A DNA stretch of 64,000 nt from Poa pratensis (GCA_947311845.1 CAMZMU010000040.1:55993360-56057359); one strand, 5' to 3'. Shown: positions 1 through 11,052, counted from the first letter of the stretch. Translations and numbers: made by a program. Notes: generated by a model not told the origin, from the sequence alone.

Positions 1-2675
1 AGTCCACCATATCTACCTACTAGCTATATGCTATTCCGAGTATGTTCATCATGATATTTGTGTTATCTATACCTCTGAATGAAAATGATTATGTTATTGA
101 TTGCCATGGGAAAAGTTGGTTATATAGCTCTCACGAACTTGATGCACATTTTACTATCATTGCAATAAATAAAACATGACCCATTGTGATTAAGATTATG
201 ATGCTAGTGGCTTGATAAATGTTCGAGGTTGGGAGTTAGCCCATATGTGCTGTCACATGCAAAGCTTTCAACATGCTCCTTCATCTCATTTAGTTGATAT
301 CATGTACTTTTGTTTATGGATGCCTATCATGGTGAAATGAGGTGGAAATGAAGAAGTTTAAATGAGTTTGTATAAATGGTTAGAGAGACGCCTGGGCCGC
401 TAATCTAAGCCATGCATTATTCATGGTGGAAATTTACTTACATGCTATGGTGAATTATCTATGACGCACCTTACAATAAAAAGCTATTCCAATGGTAAAT
501 AAAAAGGGTGTTGAGGTTTTTCATCTTGTTTGTTTGTCTTGTCATTTTGATATGGGCTTGTTCCATATCCTGGGACAAGAGGTACCCCAGTTGACGCTCT
601 TGATGATACTATTATTACTTACAATGATATATAACTTGAACTTGCTTTGTTTCCTAAGTTGAGTAATCATGGTGTAGGTACTTGTATTCAAGGGGCATGA
701 GACATCCAACCTTTACTTTGTCAAGCACACTACTCATATTTGCTTTCACTTTAACCTTAATCATTCAAGATGCTATGATAGGGGCAATGAGAGCTTGACA
801 CCAATGAATACCTTATTGCAATCATTAACTTAAGTAGAAGAGTTTGGAAGTTGGATGAAACTTATGCATGCTTTACCTCTACTCACATATACATCTTTCC
901 AAAGTGTACACCTATCATATTCAGATTTCATCTACACTCTATGACCATTGTAGGATGTTCTACTTATCATTATGCATACATGTGTTCCATATTACTTGCT
1001 ACTATGTTACACTTTGTGAACTATCAATGAACATCCTTGTCTTGAATACTTGATATCACTTCATAAACTATTTGCATATTGCTACTCCTTTGAAGAATGA
1101 ATCATTTGACTATATGTAGCAATAGTAATCATCTTTGATATTCATTGTTAAGTATTAAATTGCAAAGTCCATGTTAGTTTTATCATCTTCATACTCGAGG
1201 ACGAGCATGGATTAAGCTTGGGGATGTTGATGCATGTAAAATGCATACATGAACTTTGCACTTTAATTGCTTATATTCCAATCATATTTGCATCATATAA
1301 GGGTTATATCAATGTTTTATAATGATTTTGGGAATACTTCATAGTTTTCCCATTTATTTGGAATTAACCCTGTTTTTCCAGAAAACGTCTTTTTTAGTGT
1401 TTCAGACTTTCCGGGAGCTTCGGGACTCCAAAAAGGGCAAGGTCAAAGAGCACGGTTCAGAATTTTCGAGACGAACGCAATGGGCTTAAATTGAAGACCA
1501 GAAGCCCAACAGGCTGGAAATGGGAGGGTCCCACGCGGCCTAAAGTACATGGCCGCGTGGGCCTATCTCGTTTCCACCTCGGAGCTCCGTGGCCGTCGAT
1601 CTTTCGTCCACCGACTTCGTCTTGACCTAAAAACGCCTATAAAAAAGGTCTCCTGGCGTTTCGCGAAAGGAGGCGGCGGAGAAACAGAAAACCACGAAAC
1701 AGAGAGTCAGAAGGCTGCCGCCGGAGAAGATCGGAGGGGGGAAACGCCGCCGGAATCACCTCCGGAGGGCTCCACCCCCCTCCGGCGTGTTCATCATCGA
1801 CATCTACAGCAAGATCATCTCCATCTCCCCACTGTAAACTCTTGGCAAACATGATGTGTGGTGCAATATACTATTCCCTTGATCTATTGTGTCTCCCATC
1901 TGTGTTTGAGAAGTGATTTGTTCATGGCACTTGTGAAATAGTTCGTTGATTGGTTGCATACAAGTGTTGTTATCTTTTATGATTGTCTTTATGTACAATA
2001 TATGAGTGCACGCATATGTTGGGGAATGCATGTAAGGTGATCACCGTAGCGTAATGGATTGAGTAGGACATGTCGGAGTAGAGAGAAACCGGTGTCTGAG
2101 ACTTGAAGTTACTTTATGGGGGATATATATGGGGGACCCTAGAACTTAAGGCTATGGTGGGACAATTATGTCTTAATAATTCTTGTGCTGCACATTTATT
2201 TGGCCATGAGATCCATCATAAGAGTTGTGTTATTGCTCATTTACTTGGCTACACCTATTTATGGCTCCCACCTAAAAGAAACAACTAAGACTGAAACATG
2301 TGCTTCACTAATTGTGACAACCACGCGAATGAAATAACAATTGCTAGAACATTTGCTCCCTTGAGATATTTGCTACTTGAGATATTTGATACTTGCTGCT
2401 TGAGAAACTTGCTTGAGAAAACTGCTGAGAGAAACTTGCTCTAAGAAACCTGTGTCTGAAACTTGCTTGAGAAACTTGCTACTAGATAAATCCATTCCAC
2501 GTCACTTGCTTCCATTAGTTAGATCCTTTCATATTTATTGCTTTGCATAAAAGGCCATATAAGAGGGTTATAGGGCTTTAGAGAATAGATAGTTTACCTT
2601 CAGCTCCTCGTGGGTTCGACACTCAAATACTTATCGAATTGTGCTACAGTGATTCCTTGCTCTTGGGGATTATCA
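1..2675 (+). mobile_element. 3' end of an Athila-like Ty3/gypsy retrotransposon
   Basis: Bases 1-1224 are the non-coding 3' internal region and 1225-2675 the 3' LTR. The same internal sequence occurs in inverted orientation at about 60667-61890, so two members of one family lie near the two window ends. A purine-rich tract at 1211-1224 sits directly before the LTR, as expected for the polypurine tract. No ORF of note is present. The rest of the element lies left of the window. It ends inside a gypsy integrase reading frame that resumes at 2676, so it inserted into that older element. Its 5 bp target duplication would be GTTGT (2676-2680), but the other copy is outside the window. Confidence 0.8.
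1225..2675 (+). repeat. 3' LTR of the Athila-like element
   Basis: The LTR starts TGTTGATGCATG and ends GGGGATTATCA, about 1.45 kb. A TATA-like box (TATAAAAAA, about 1638-1646) lies in a GC-richer stretch and probably drives transcription. The first roughly 550 bases resemble the inverted LTR beginning at 60666, but the remainder differs, so the two LTRs belong to related but distinct subfamilies or one is recombinant. Confidence 0.78.
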
Positions 2676-2676
2676 G

Positions 2677-3800
2677 TTGTACAAACGCAGCACCTCAGGT
2701 ATGTTCCAAAGATGCATTGCACTCGAAGATGGCAAGGATCTCCTTCGGGACATTCATGCCGGTACTTGCGGGCACCACGCGGGTAGTCGATCACTCGTAG
2801 CCAAAGCCTTCCGAGCAGGGTTTTACTGGCCTACAACGCTAAGGGACGCAGAGGACATAGTCAAAAGATGTATTGGTTGCCAGAAGTTCGCTTCCAAGCC
2901 ACATGCACCCGCATCAGCACTAAAACCATACCATTAGCATGGCCTTTTGCCCAATGAGGACTTGACATGGTGGGACCACTGAAGAAATCATCAAAAGGAG
3001 GTCATACTCACTTACTAGTGGCAGTCGACAAGTTCACCAAATGGATCGAAGCTATCCCCATCACAAGCTCAACAGCTTCTACGGCAGTTCGTTTCATACA
3101 ATCGATCATGTATCGATTTGGAGTAATGGATAGCATCATAACTGATAATGGTACAAACTTCACGGCGGAAGAGTTCAAATCCTTTTGCAAGGAACAAAAC
3201 ATCAAACTAAACTACGCTTCTGTGGCACATCCACAATCCAATGGGCAGGTCGAAAAGGCCAATGGACTAGTATGCAGTGGCATCAAAAAGAGACTCTTAG
3301 TACCACTCAAAAGGGCCGCGGGTGCATGGGTGGATGAACTTCCATCAGTACTATGGAGCTTACGGACCACCCCAAACGCCTCCACACAGTATACACCGTT
3401 CTTCATGGTCTATGGTGCGGAAGCAATGTTACCATCCGACGTCAAGTTTAATGCACCACAGGTGGAAGCATATGAAGAAAACGACGCGAACAAGGCACTC
3501 GAAGACGCAGCCGATTTGCTGGAAGAAGCACGCAATACGGCCTTGGCACGAACAGCCGTTTATCAACAAGACCTCCGCAACTACCATAGTCGTCGATTAC
3601 GCACACGGTCCTTCATGGTGGGAGACTTGGTGCTGCGGGAGAAACAGAAGAAAGTCCATAAACTTGCATCACCATGGGAAGGACCTTACATCGTCACAGA
3701 AGTCATCGAAGGAGGAGCCTATCGATTGAAGAACGCAAAGACGGGCGAAGTAGCATCAAACCCATGGAACGTGGCGCACCTGCGTCGGTTCTATGCATAG
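2677..3800 (+). pseudogene. Gypsy integrase (broken)
   Basis: Encodes the C-terminal part of a Ty3/gypsy polyprotein. Seen in order: an HHCC zinc motif (GHHAGSR, then CIGCQKF), the catalytic core with Asp in GLDMVGP, Asp in ITDNGTNF and Glu in NGQVEKAN, and a C-terminal segment ending NPWNVAHLRRFYA. The zinc part (2677-2937) and core (2967-3800) are in different frames. A one-base change near 2920 and a Trp-to-stop codon (TGA at about 2954) separate them. The upstream RT and RNase H are missing because the Athila LTR interrupts the frame at 2675. It is not functional as it stands. Confidence 0.85.
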
Positions 3801-4066
3801 ATCTCTTAACCTCATATGTAATAGCACATAAGGTCAAAGAATCAGCAAGTTTCAGACGCACTCTTTTCCCTTACCAGGGTACTTAAGGGGACTGGAAGGT
3901 TTTAATGAGGCGGCTTGCTGATCGAACACATATTTCGAATAAAGATACATGTTCCTCCATATTTCTCATATATGCTTTTACCCTACTCAAACACTCGGGG
4001 GCTCGATCATAAAAACATAAGCATCAAAATCCTAGCTCAAAAATCAGTGAACACAAAGACTTACAG

Positions 4067-4263
4067 CCCACTCGACATACTCGGGGGCTGGGTCAAACAG
4101 AAAACCCGAACCCCACTCAAACACTCGGGGGCTGGGTCAAACAGAAAACCCAAACCCCACTCGACATACTCGGGGGCTGGGTCAAACAGAAAACCCAAAC
4201 CCCACTCGACATGCTCGGGGGCTGAGTCAAACAGGAAACGCAAACCCACTCGATAAACTCGGG
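4067..4263 (+). repeat. 45 bp tandem array, 4.4 copies
   Basis: Units of about 44-45 bp begin CCCACTCGACATACTCGGG and continue with GGCTGGGTCAAACAG. Four full copies and a partial one differ by a few bases. Each unit contains a G-run like the polypurine tract of the host gypsy element. Confidence 0.85.
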
Positions 4264-4980
4264 ACCTGGCACAAATCAAAAACACAGATGTGTTACCCGA
4301 GGACTGCCCCGATTATACCATGATAAGTCGGGTCCAAAATAAAACGGCGTCTTCTGCGGTCAAAAATCTAAACATTGGGCCCACACAGACATGTCTTGTC
4401 AAAGCAGCGAGCGCACGCCTAAGACGTCACGATTGACGTCAGGTGTAAAGATAGCATTCACATTCGATATGAGGATTCAAGATTACAATCGACAAAGGAT
4501 TCGACTGGCAAAAGTACTCCCATGGGAGCATATCAAAAAAAAAAAATCGTGATTAATCAGGAAGAAACAAAGTTATTGAGATTATCTTTTACTCCAAATG
4601 AAATAAAACATAATCTCGGGGGCTACTCCCATGGGAGCGCTGTCGCGCTCCCATAGATGACAAAACAAGGTAAGAAAATTCACTCGACCACAGACTCGAT
4701 TAAAATGCATTAAGTACTTCACGAATCAAAGAATCAAACTTCATAATTTCCCGGACTATGCCAATCGCAGATGTTACGGATGCTGCATACGCAAATGCAA
4801 AGGTAAGACCCGCCGAGCAATCGAGATGGGCCGAGGGACGCTCCAACAGTGTTTTCCCTTGAAATTTTCCGTGTCAACAGACATGATGAAAATCCTGACG
4901 GACGCGTTAGGTATCAAAAGTTAAACTGCAGAACGAATCAGTAAGACCTACAGCGGCCTGAGTCGAGTCTGTCCAGTATG

Positions 4981-5385
4981 TTCCAGCTTCGAGTCCGGTG
5001 ACTCGAACCTGATTGAAGGCTAGTATGGTGTCGCCCAAATGTGCGGTTAACTGAGCTCGATTTTCGAGTGAATCAGGCCTACTATGTCAATATCCCTAGG
5101 CAAAAGTTTCAAAAGTTTTCCAGCTTCGAGTCCGGGGACTCGAACCTGATTGAAGGCTAGTATGGTTTCGCCCAAATGTGCGGTTAACTGAGCTCGATTT
5201 TCGAGTGAATCAGGCCTACTATGTCAATATCCCTAGGCAAAATCTTTCGACTGCGTTCCAGGCTCGAGTCCAGGGACTCGAGTCTGACTGAAGACTAGTA
5301 AGGTTTTTGCTCAAGTAAGCAGTTAACTGAGCTCGATATTTGAGTGAATCAGCCCTACTATGTCAGTATCCCTCGGTTAAGCATA
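4981..5385 (+). repeat. 137 bp tandem array, 3 copies
   Basis: Three copies start at about 4981, 5118 and 5256. The first two are nearly identical and the third is more diverged. Each runs from TTCCAGCTTCGAGTCC to a shared end near CTATGTCAATATCCCT. It lies in the 3' non-coding region of the gypsy remnant. Confidence 0.88.
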
Positions 5386-5518
5386 CACATACAATCGAAA
5401 CAAATTAGAGCTTGAAGAACTACATCGGGTCAGAAGAACAAGCTCAGAAGACTATGACGTGCACGATGAAGGGAGCACATGCTCGATTCTTCGAGTCAAG
5501 CAAGTACTCGGGGGCTAA

Positions 5519-5990
5519 TGACGAGGTTATACTCTGCGGGTACCCCAGCGTATGGGTACCTGGTGCACGTAATGATCAAAGAAGCCCAAGGATTAATCGA
5601 AACCCACGAAGGAAGGCCTGAGACGAAGAGTGCTTTCCAAGTTAGATCAATTTATAGTCGGTTAAGACTTTCCATACATGTAACCTTGGTCGGTTATGTT
5701 TCCGAGACCTAGCCTCCTATATAAAGGCTGGGAGGGTGATCGATCAAGAAGAGGAATCCATAGCCACCAAAACCTCGACGAGATCAGCCGCTCGTCAAAC
5801 CCTTGTAACCTTCATATTCAAACCATAAACATAGACAAGCAGGAAGTAGGGGTTTTACCTCACTCGAGGGCCCTGAACCTGGGTAAATCCATCTTGTCAG
5901 TCGTCGATTCCACCGATACTACGCGTTCTCTACCACACAATCAACCCTAGGTATAGCAACCATGGGAATTGCCGAGGGCACACCTCGACA
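5519..5990 (+). repeat. LTR of the Tat-like gypsy remnant
   Basis: The LTR starts TGACGAGGTTATAC directly after the purine tract ACTCGGGGGCTAA and ends CACACCTCGACA. It is about 472 bp. A TATA-like CTATATAAAGG occurs at about 5718-5727. No primer binding site follows it, so this is the 3' LTR. The following 93 bases (5991-6083) contain a short direct repeat of GTATATCAAATAAGTT. Confidence 0.7.
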
Positions 5991-6083
5991 TCAAGTGTAT
6001 ATCAAATAAGTTATTTTTATGGTGTATATCAAATAAGTTCACCATGAGGTATTGCGGTTTGAACCATATTTTCCTGTATGTCA

Positions 6084-7880
6084 GAGCATCTCCACCGGCG
6101 CGCCCAACTCCGCTCACAATAGACGTTTTGGGCGCGCCGGCAACGAATAACCCCCAGCGGCGCGCCCAATAGCAAAAAAGTTGCCGGCGCGCCCCAATAC
6201 AGCATCCGGCAACCCCGCTTCGCGCCCAGGTTCTGGGGACGCAACCGGGCGCGCCGGCAACCGCGGCAACACGCGCCGAGTCGAAACCCGACGGGCGGAC
6301 CCGACGCGTCAGCCGTACAACGGCCGGTCAGCGTAATTTAATGCGACTTGAGCGGTTTTTCTGATGCAGAGTGACGCGTTGCGCCTCGTCTTCCCCGACG
6401 CGCGTCGCCGGAGTTACGTCGCCTCGGGAACCGGCGCTGGAGTAAATGGGGCGCGTTCGTGCGCTCTTCCTCTCACCCGCCCTTATAAAGACCGCGCCGC
6501 TCACCTCCACCGCCGCACTCCGCTCTCCCTCATCCCCGCCGCACTCTTTCCTCTCCCTGTCTTTTCCTCTCCCCGGCGACCGTGGCACACAACGGCCAAG
6601 TGTCTGGCAGCGGCGGCGTGAAGACGTGCCTCCGGAAGGACGAGGCGGCGTTCTTCCACCGCCACAGGCGGCGTTCTTCCACCGCCACCACATCCCCGTG
6701 CCCCCGGGGATGCGCCTCCCCAGCAGCGGCGGCTGGCACATGAGCGCGCTTGGCTACGTCGTGCCGCCCCTGCCGACGGGGGAGCGCTTCCGCGATCTCG
6801 TCTGCCTGCGCCGCCGGGAGCTGACGCCGGAGCAGCGGGCGGATCCGGAGTACGCCGGGAACATCCCAAACTGGCGGCCGATACTGGAGGCGCAGCGCGA
6901 GGCGGCGCTGGACGACCACGAGGGGACGGAGCGGACGTACCAGCACAACGACGTGTGGAGGCGGCGCTGGTGGGAGGTCCCCGACTTCTACAGCGTGATG
7001 CGGGAGCACGGCTACGCCGCCCCGTCGACCGCTCCCGCGAGATCTGGCAGATGCCGTCGAGCTCGTCGTCCTCCTCCAGCGCGCAGTCAACGACGCCAAT
7101 GACCCCGCGCTTCGTGAAGGTGGAGCCGCCGCCGATCACGAACAGCGGCAGGAAGATCAAGGTCAAGGCCGAGTCTGGATGGTCGGCGCCGCCGCCCAGG
7201 AACAGCGGCGTCACCATCCGTGACTTTGGACCGCCGCCGCCAACGAACGCGCCCCGGGTCAAGCTCGAGCCGGGAACGTCTAGCTCGCGCGCCAAGGTCA
7301 AGCTCGAGCGGGGGACGTCCTCGTCCCGCGACAAGATGCGCGCTGCTACGCCGCCGCCGCCGCTGACGGACGAGCAGGCCGAGGCCCTGTTTTAGAGGGA
7401 CCTCGCCATCGCCCAGAAGTTGTCGTTCGACACGATCCAGCCGGCGGCGCGGGAGTTCGCCGAGCACTGGTCGTGCGTCGAAAACAACATCACCGACCTC
7501 GACGCCGAGGTCCAGATTCCCGCCGCACCAGCGCCGCCCTCGGTGAAGGAGGAGGAGGAGCCGGCCAAAGCGCCGCCGCAGCAGGAGGTCACCGTCACGT
7601 GGAACGTCGACGACGCGGTGGCGGCGCACGACTGGGATGCCTTCTACGGCTACTGGACCGACAACTAGTTTAGGTTTACTTTAAATTTCGTCGAATTTTG
7701 TACAAACTATCGAACTTCAATGAAATGCGTTAATTTAAATTAATTTGCCGTCTTTTTTTCCTGAGAGCGTCTATTGGGAGCGACAGGTGAGGCGCGGCGC
7801 TCCAATAGACGGCAATGTTTGCCGGCGCGCCCAATAACACATGTCCGGACGCTCTATTGGACGCGCCGGTGGAGATGCTC
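6084..7880 (+). mobile_element. TIR DNA transposon with ORF, PIF/Harbinger-like ends
   Basis: The two ends are perfect inverted repeats of at least 19 bp, GAGCATCTCCACCGGCGCG, and further inverted matches built on GGCGCGCC lie inside them. The flanks carry a 3 bp duplication, TCA (6081-6083 and 7881-7883). Inverted repeats starting GAGCATCTCC with 3 bp duplications are known from PIF/Harbinger-type elements, although TCA is not the usual TWA. The interior is about 70% GC and holds a broken ORF that is not a transposase I recognise, so the element is non-autonomous. It lies about 210 bp upstream of the start codon of gene A. Confidence 0.7.
6446..7668 (+). pseudogene. Transposon-carried hypothetical protein (broken)
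   Basis: The reading frame runs from Met at 6446 or 6740 through an acidic/aromatic stretch (DVWRRRWWEVPDFYSVM). It shifts frame near 7040 into a Ser-rich and Pro-rich region with repeated KVEPP, VKLEPG and VKLERG motifs, then meets an in-frame TAG at 7393. The same frame continues after that stop (RDLAIAQKLSFDT) to WDAFYGYWTDN and a stop at 7668. The WW-containing core followed by KLEP-type repeats looks like a protein type I associate with transposon-derived gene models in Triticeae; this is from memory and unchecked. No transposase DDE motif is visible. At least one frameshift and one nonsense codon make it non-functional. Confidence 0.55.
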
Positions 7881-8093
7881 TCAGTACATCAAAATATATA
7901 TTTTCGGTTGCTGATATTATTTTGGTGGTGCTGCAATATTTCGGTATACCCACATAGCAAAGTACTCACCTCTGCCTCGTCTTTACACAGCCGGCAACCG
8001 AAACGCACGGCGCCGCCTGGTTTCCCTCGCAAGCTCCCGCTCCTCCCTCCCGGCGCTCACCAAGCCAACCGACTCTCGCCAGAAACCGCAGCA

Positions 8094-8917
8094 ATGGGGC
8101 GCCGACGCCCAGGACGATACGCGGCCCGTCGCGAGGAGGCAGCCCGCCGCCAGGAGCGCGCCGCCGCCCCGCCCCCGCCCCCGCCGCATTACGGCGACGT
8201 CGAGCGCCGCCTCGCGGAGGAGGTCCGCTACCTCCACTCCCTCTGGCGCTCCGGCCCACCGGACCCGCCGTACTTCACCCCGGGGGCGGATCCCTCGCCA
8301 CCCACGTCCGCGCCGACCGTCGGAAGCGCCGCAGGCTCGAGCGCATGGCCGAGCCCGAAGACCCCGGTTACGAGTGGCCCCTCCCGCCCTCCCCGCCCGC
8401 CTCCCCATCTCCCCCCTCCTGTCCCGATTCCTCCCCCACGCAGCGGCCTCCGCCGCCGCAGCCTTCCCCCGCCTGGCTCGCGCAGCGCACCGCCCTTCGC
8501 GCCGCCGAGGAGTTTTTCTCCGGGCACGCCTCGGGCGACGACGAAGACGACGAGAAGGACGGGTCCGGGTCGGAGGACGAGGAGGAGGCGGCGGCGGGGT
8601 TCTTCGTGGTGCTCTTCGAGCGGGACGCCGAGCTCCGGGGCTACTACGAGCGGAGCTACGAGGAGGGGGAGTTCGTGTGCATGGGGTGCGCGGGAGGAAG
8701 GCGCGGAGGGGCAGGGCCAGGAGGTTCGGGACTGCATCAGCCTCGTGCAGCACGCCTGCGCCGCCACGCGCTGCGGGAGGCGCCGGGCGCACCGCGCGCT
8801 CGCCGCCACCGTCTGCCGCGTGCTCGGCTGGGACATCGAGAGGCTGCCCAGCATCGTCATCGACCCCCGCGGCACGCTCGGGCAGTCCCTCGCCGCTGCT
8901 ACTCTCACCAGGCAAAG
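8094..8917 (+). pseudogene. Gene A exon 1: conserved-looking domain, frameshifted
   Basis: Translation starts MGRRRPGRYAARREEAARR, then DVERRLAEEVRYLHSLWRSG. Near 8290 the sensible frame changes, consistent with loss of one base. It continues with a basic patch (DRRKRRRLERM), a Pro-rich stretch, an acidic stretch (DDEDDEKDG) and the ordered segment FFVVLFERDAELRGYYERSY, then EFVCMGC. Around 8695-8735 the frame changes again and continues RDCISLVQHACAATR, RAHRALAATVCRVLGWDIER, LPSIVID. Charge pattern and aromatic spacing show these three frames are the true coding sequence. The domain has no name I can give. The basic patch could be a nuclear localisation signal (inference). The donor is placed at AAG|GTTTTC because all later exons are phase 0. 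Confidence 0.6.
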
Positions 8918-9191
8918 GTTTTCAGCTGCTCCTTGCTGCAGGTCGCTCACTGACGAGTCTGTCTGCTGCTCTGCTTAATCTCAGTTAATTGCTGATCGCA
9001 GGAGAATGTTGATACTAGCCTTACCAGGGAGAATGACAACGAGAACGCAGCGAAGGTGTGCACCTTATTACGTTCAATTGAATGATGGTTGATGGTTGGT
9101 GAGATTGCTGGTCAGTTAATCTGTTTTGGTTGTTGATTTTAGGAGCATGTTAGTTTGGGGAAGAACAGCTCTCGAGTGATAAGGAGGTAAC

Positions 9192-10027
9192 CATGGCGTG
9201 CAAACCTGTTGAGTGTTTATTGATCACTGATGAGATCAGGAGATTACTGTTTCTAGTTCTGATTTAGTTGTTGATTGCAGGAGGATGTTGATAGGGGGAT
9301 GAATGCCGCCTCTTGAGTGACAGGGTTACAGCAAAGGTATACAACATGTTAAATGATTACTGATTGATGATGAGATTGTTGCTTGGTTAGGATCTGATTT
9401 GGGTGTTACTTTCAGGAGGATGTTTATACAATGAAGAGCGGCCCTTCAAGTAATGGCAATGATGGAGAGGTTCATGAGCAAGAGAATGTCTTAGAATCTG
9501 CTGAGAAGGTTTGTACCAGTGATTATTATCCATATGAAAGTTAAAACTCAACTGTGGTGTGCATCAATGTTTTTTGTTGAAGTTTTTGCTGCCTTTCATG
9601 CTTTTCCATTGATTGCTTTGATAATTGAGGGATAACTCTTTGTCCTCAACACTATATATGTGGAACTAAAGGGAGTAACTTCAAACTATGTTATGCAGGA
9701 GGATACAAATGGTCTAGACCCACTGAGCTCCAAAGGCACACCTATGGAGCTTTGTAAATCTGTCCAGGAGGTCAGTACTCATATTGGTTCCTTATACTTA
9801 GAGCGAGACCGTGAAAACAGGGAAGTAAATTAACGACATCTTATAGAAGCTCACCTTCGATGAAAGTCTTGTTAATCGACCCATGCAATTACATATGAAT
9901 ACAATACTAGCTAGAGACTGCAGCTGCAGTAAATTTAATCTGAGGAATGAGAAATGTTCTTGGAAGCTGATTCTCTTGATATAGTAGTGTTATAGAGTTC
10001 AGATTTGATTCTCTTGTTCATCTAAAG
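9192..10027 (+). repeat. Tandem duplication in gene A, copy A
   Basis: About 836 bp, beginning CATGGCGTGCAAACCTG. It contains three exons (9281-9336, 9416-9508, 9699-9770) and their introns. The next 836 bp equivalent repeats the same exon order and intron sequence. The two copies differ by scattered substitutions and small indels, so the duplication is not recent. Confidence 0.88.
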
Positions 10028-10672
10028 CATGGCGTGCAAACCTGGTGAGTGTTTATTGATCACTGATGAGATCAGAAATTACTGTTTCTAGTTCTGATTT
10101 AGTTGTTGATTGCAGGAGCATGTTGACAGCGGGATGAATGATGCCTTCTTGAGTGATGGGGTTGGAGCAAAGGTCTAAATAATTACTGATCGATGATGAG
10201 ATTGTTGCTTGGTTAGGATCTGATTTGGGTGTTGCTTTCAGGAGGATGTTGATACAATGAAGAGCGGCCCTTCATGTATGGCAATGATGGAGAGGTTCAT
10301 GAGCAAGAGAATGTCATAGAATCTGCTGAAAAGGTTTGTACTAGTGATTATTATCCGTATGAAAGTTAAAACTCACCTGTGATGTGCATCAACGTTATTT
10401 ATTGAAGTTTTTGCTGTCTTACATGTTTTTCTCATTGATGATTGAGGGATAACTCTTTATCCGTAGTACTATATATGTGGAATTAAAGGGTGTAACTTTA
10501 AACTATGTTATTGAAAGGACATTCTTAATCCCTTGTGTTTTGTGTGTTAGGCAACAACACTAGTGATGATTTAACATGTGAATCAAGTGATGCAGGTTTT
10601 AAGTGATTAAAACATCTTTGCATCAAATCCAAAAAGGGAGTTGAAAAGAGCCAATATTGTTGCTGAAGAAAT

Positions 10673-11016
10673 CGGATTATCCGATGTTGGAAGATTCGGA
10701 TTATCCGATTTGCAAAGTCTGCTGGAATTCTGCTAAGGACTAGAAGAAACTCACACTGAAGTTATTCGGATTATCCGATTTGGGATGAATCGGATTATCC
10801 GATGATCAGGATTTGCTGGAATTCTGCTAAGGACTAGAAGCAACCTCACACTGAAGTTATCCGGATTATCCGATTTGGGAAGAATCGGATTATCCGATGG
10901 TCAGGTTTTGCTCGAAATCTGCTAAGGACTACAAGCAACCGCACACTGAGGTTTCCGGATTATCCGATTGTGGTCTGGAATCGAATTATCCGATGCTGAC
11001 TTGATCGGATTATCCG
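10673..11016. promoter_or_regulatory. Array of nine CGGATTATCCG palindromes upstream of the LTR promoter
   Basis: Copies start at 10673, 10697, 10767, 10791, 10862, 10886, 10956, 10982 (variant CGAATTATCCG) and 11006. CGGAT and ATCCG are inverted halves around one central T, and many copies extend to ATCGGATTATCCGAT. Within pairs the spacing is 24 bp (once 26), and pairs recur about every 95 bp on a longer tandem unit. The array ends 37 bp before the TATA box. The core GGATAA/TTATCC is like sites bound by plant MYB-related factors, but the factor is unknown. Confidence 0.7.
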
Positions 11017-11052
11017 ATTTACCTGTCTGCAACGGCTAGATTCTGGGAGCAG

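Larger units (their letters stand above)
2676..5990 (+). mobile_element. Tat-lineage Ty3/gypsy remnant (integrase to 3' LTR)
   Basis: The element keeps its integrase end, a long 3' non-coding region and one LTR. Its 5' part is cut off by the Athila insertion at 2675. The 3' region holds two tandem arrays (4067-4263 and 4981-5385) and repeated copies of ACTCGGGGGCTG, which resembles its own polypurine tract just before the LTR at 5519. The stretch 4264-4980 has no recognisable coding sequence. The integrase is similar in motif order to that of the Tat element at 52667-53800. Confidence 0.8.

Noticed and set aside
6501..7334. 277-codon ORF on the minus strand
   Set aside because: Shadow frame of a 70% GC coding region on the other strand; composition is Arg/Pro/Ala-rich without motifs.
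7983..8915. 310-codon ORF on the minus strand opposite gene A exon 1
   Set aside because: The plus strand has ordered aromatic/charged segments and splice sites; the minus frame is low-complexity Arg/Pro.
10673..11016. Regularly spaced repeats resembling a CRISPR array
   Set aside because: The units are short palindromes in a plant LTR with related spacers that are themselves repeated; no cas genes, and this is eukaryotic nuclear DNA.
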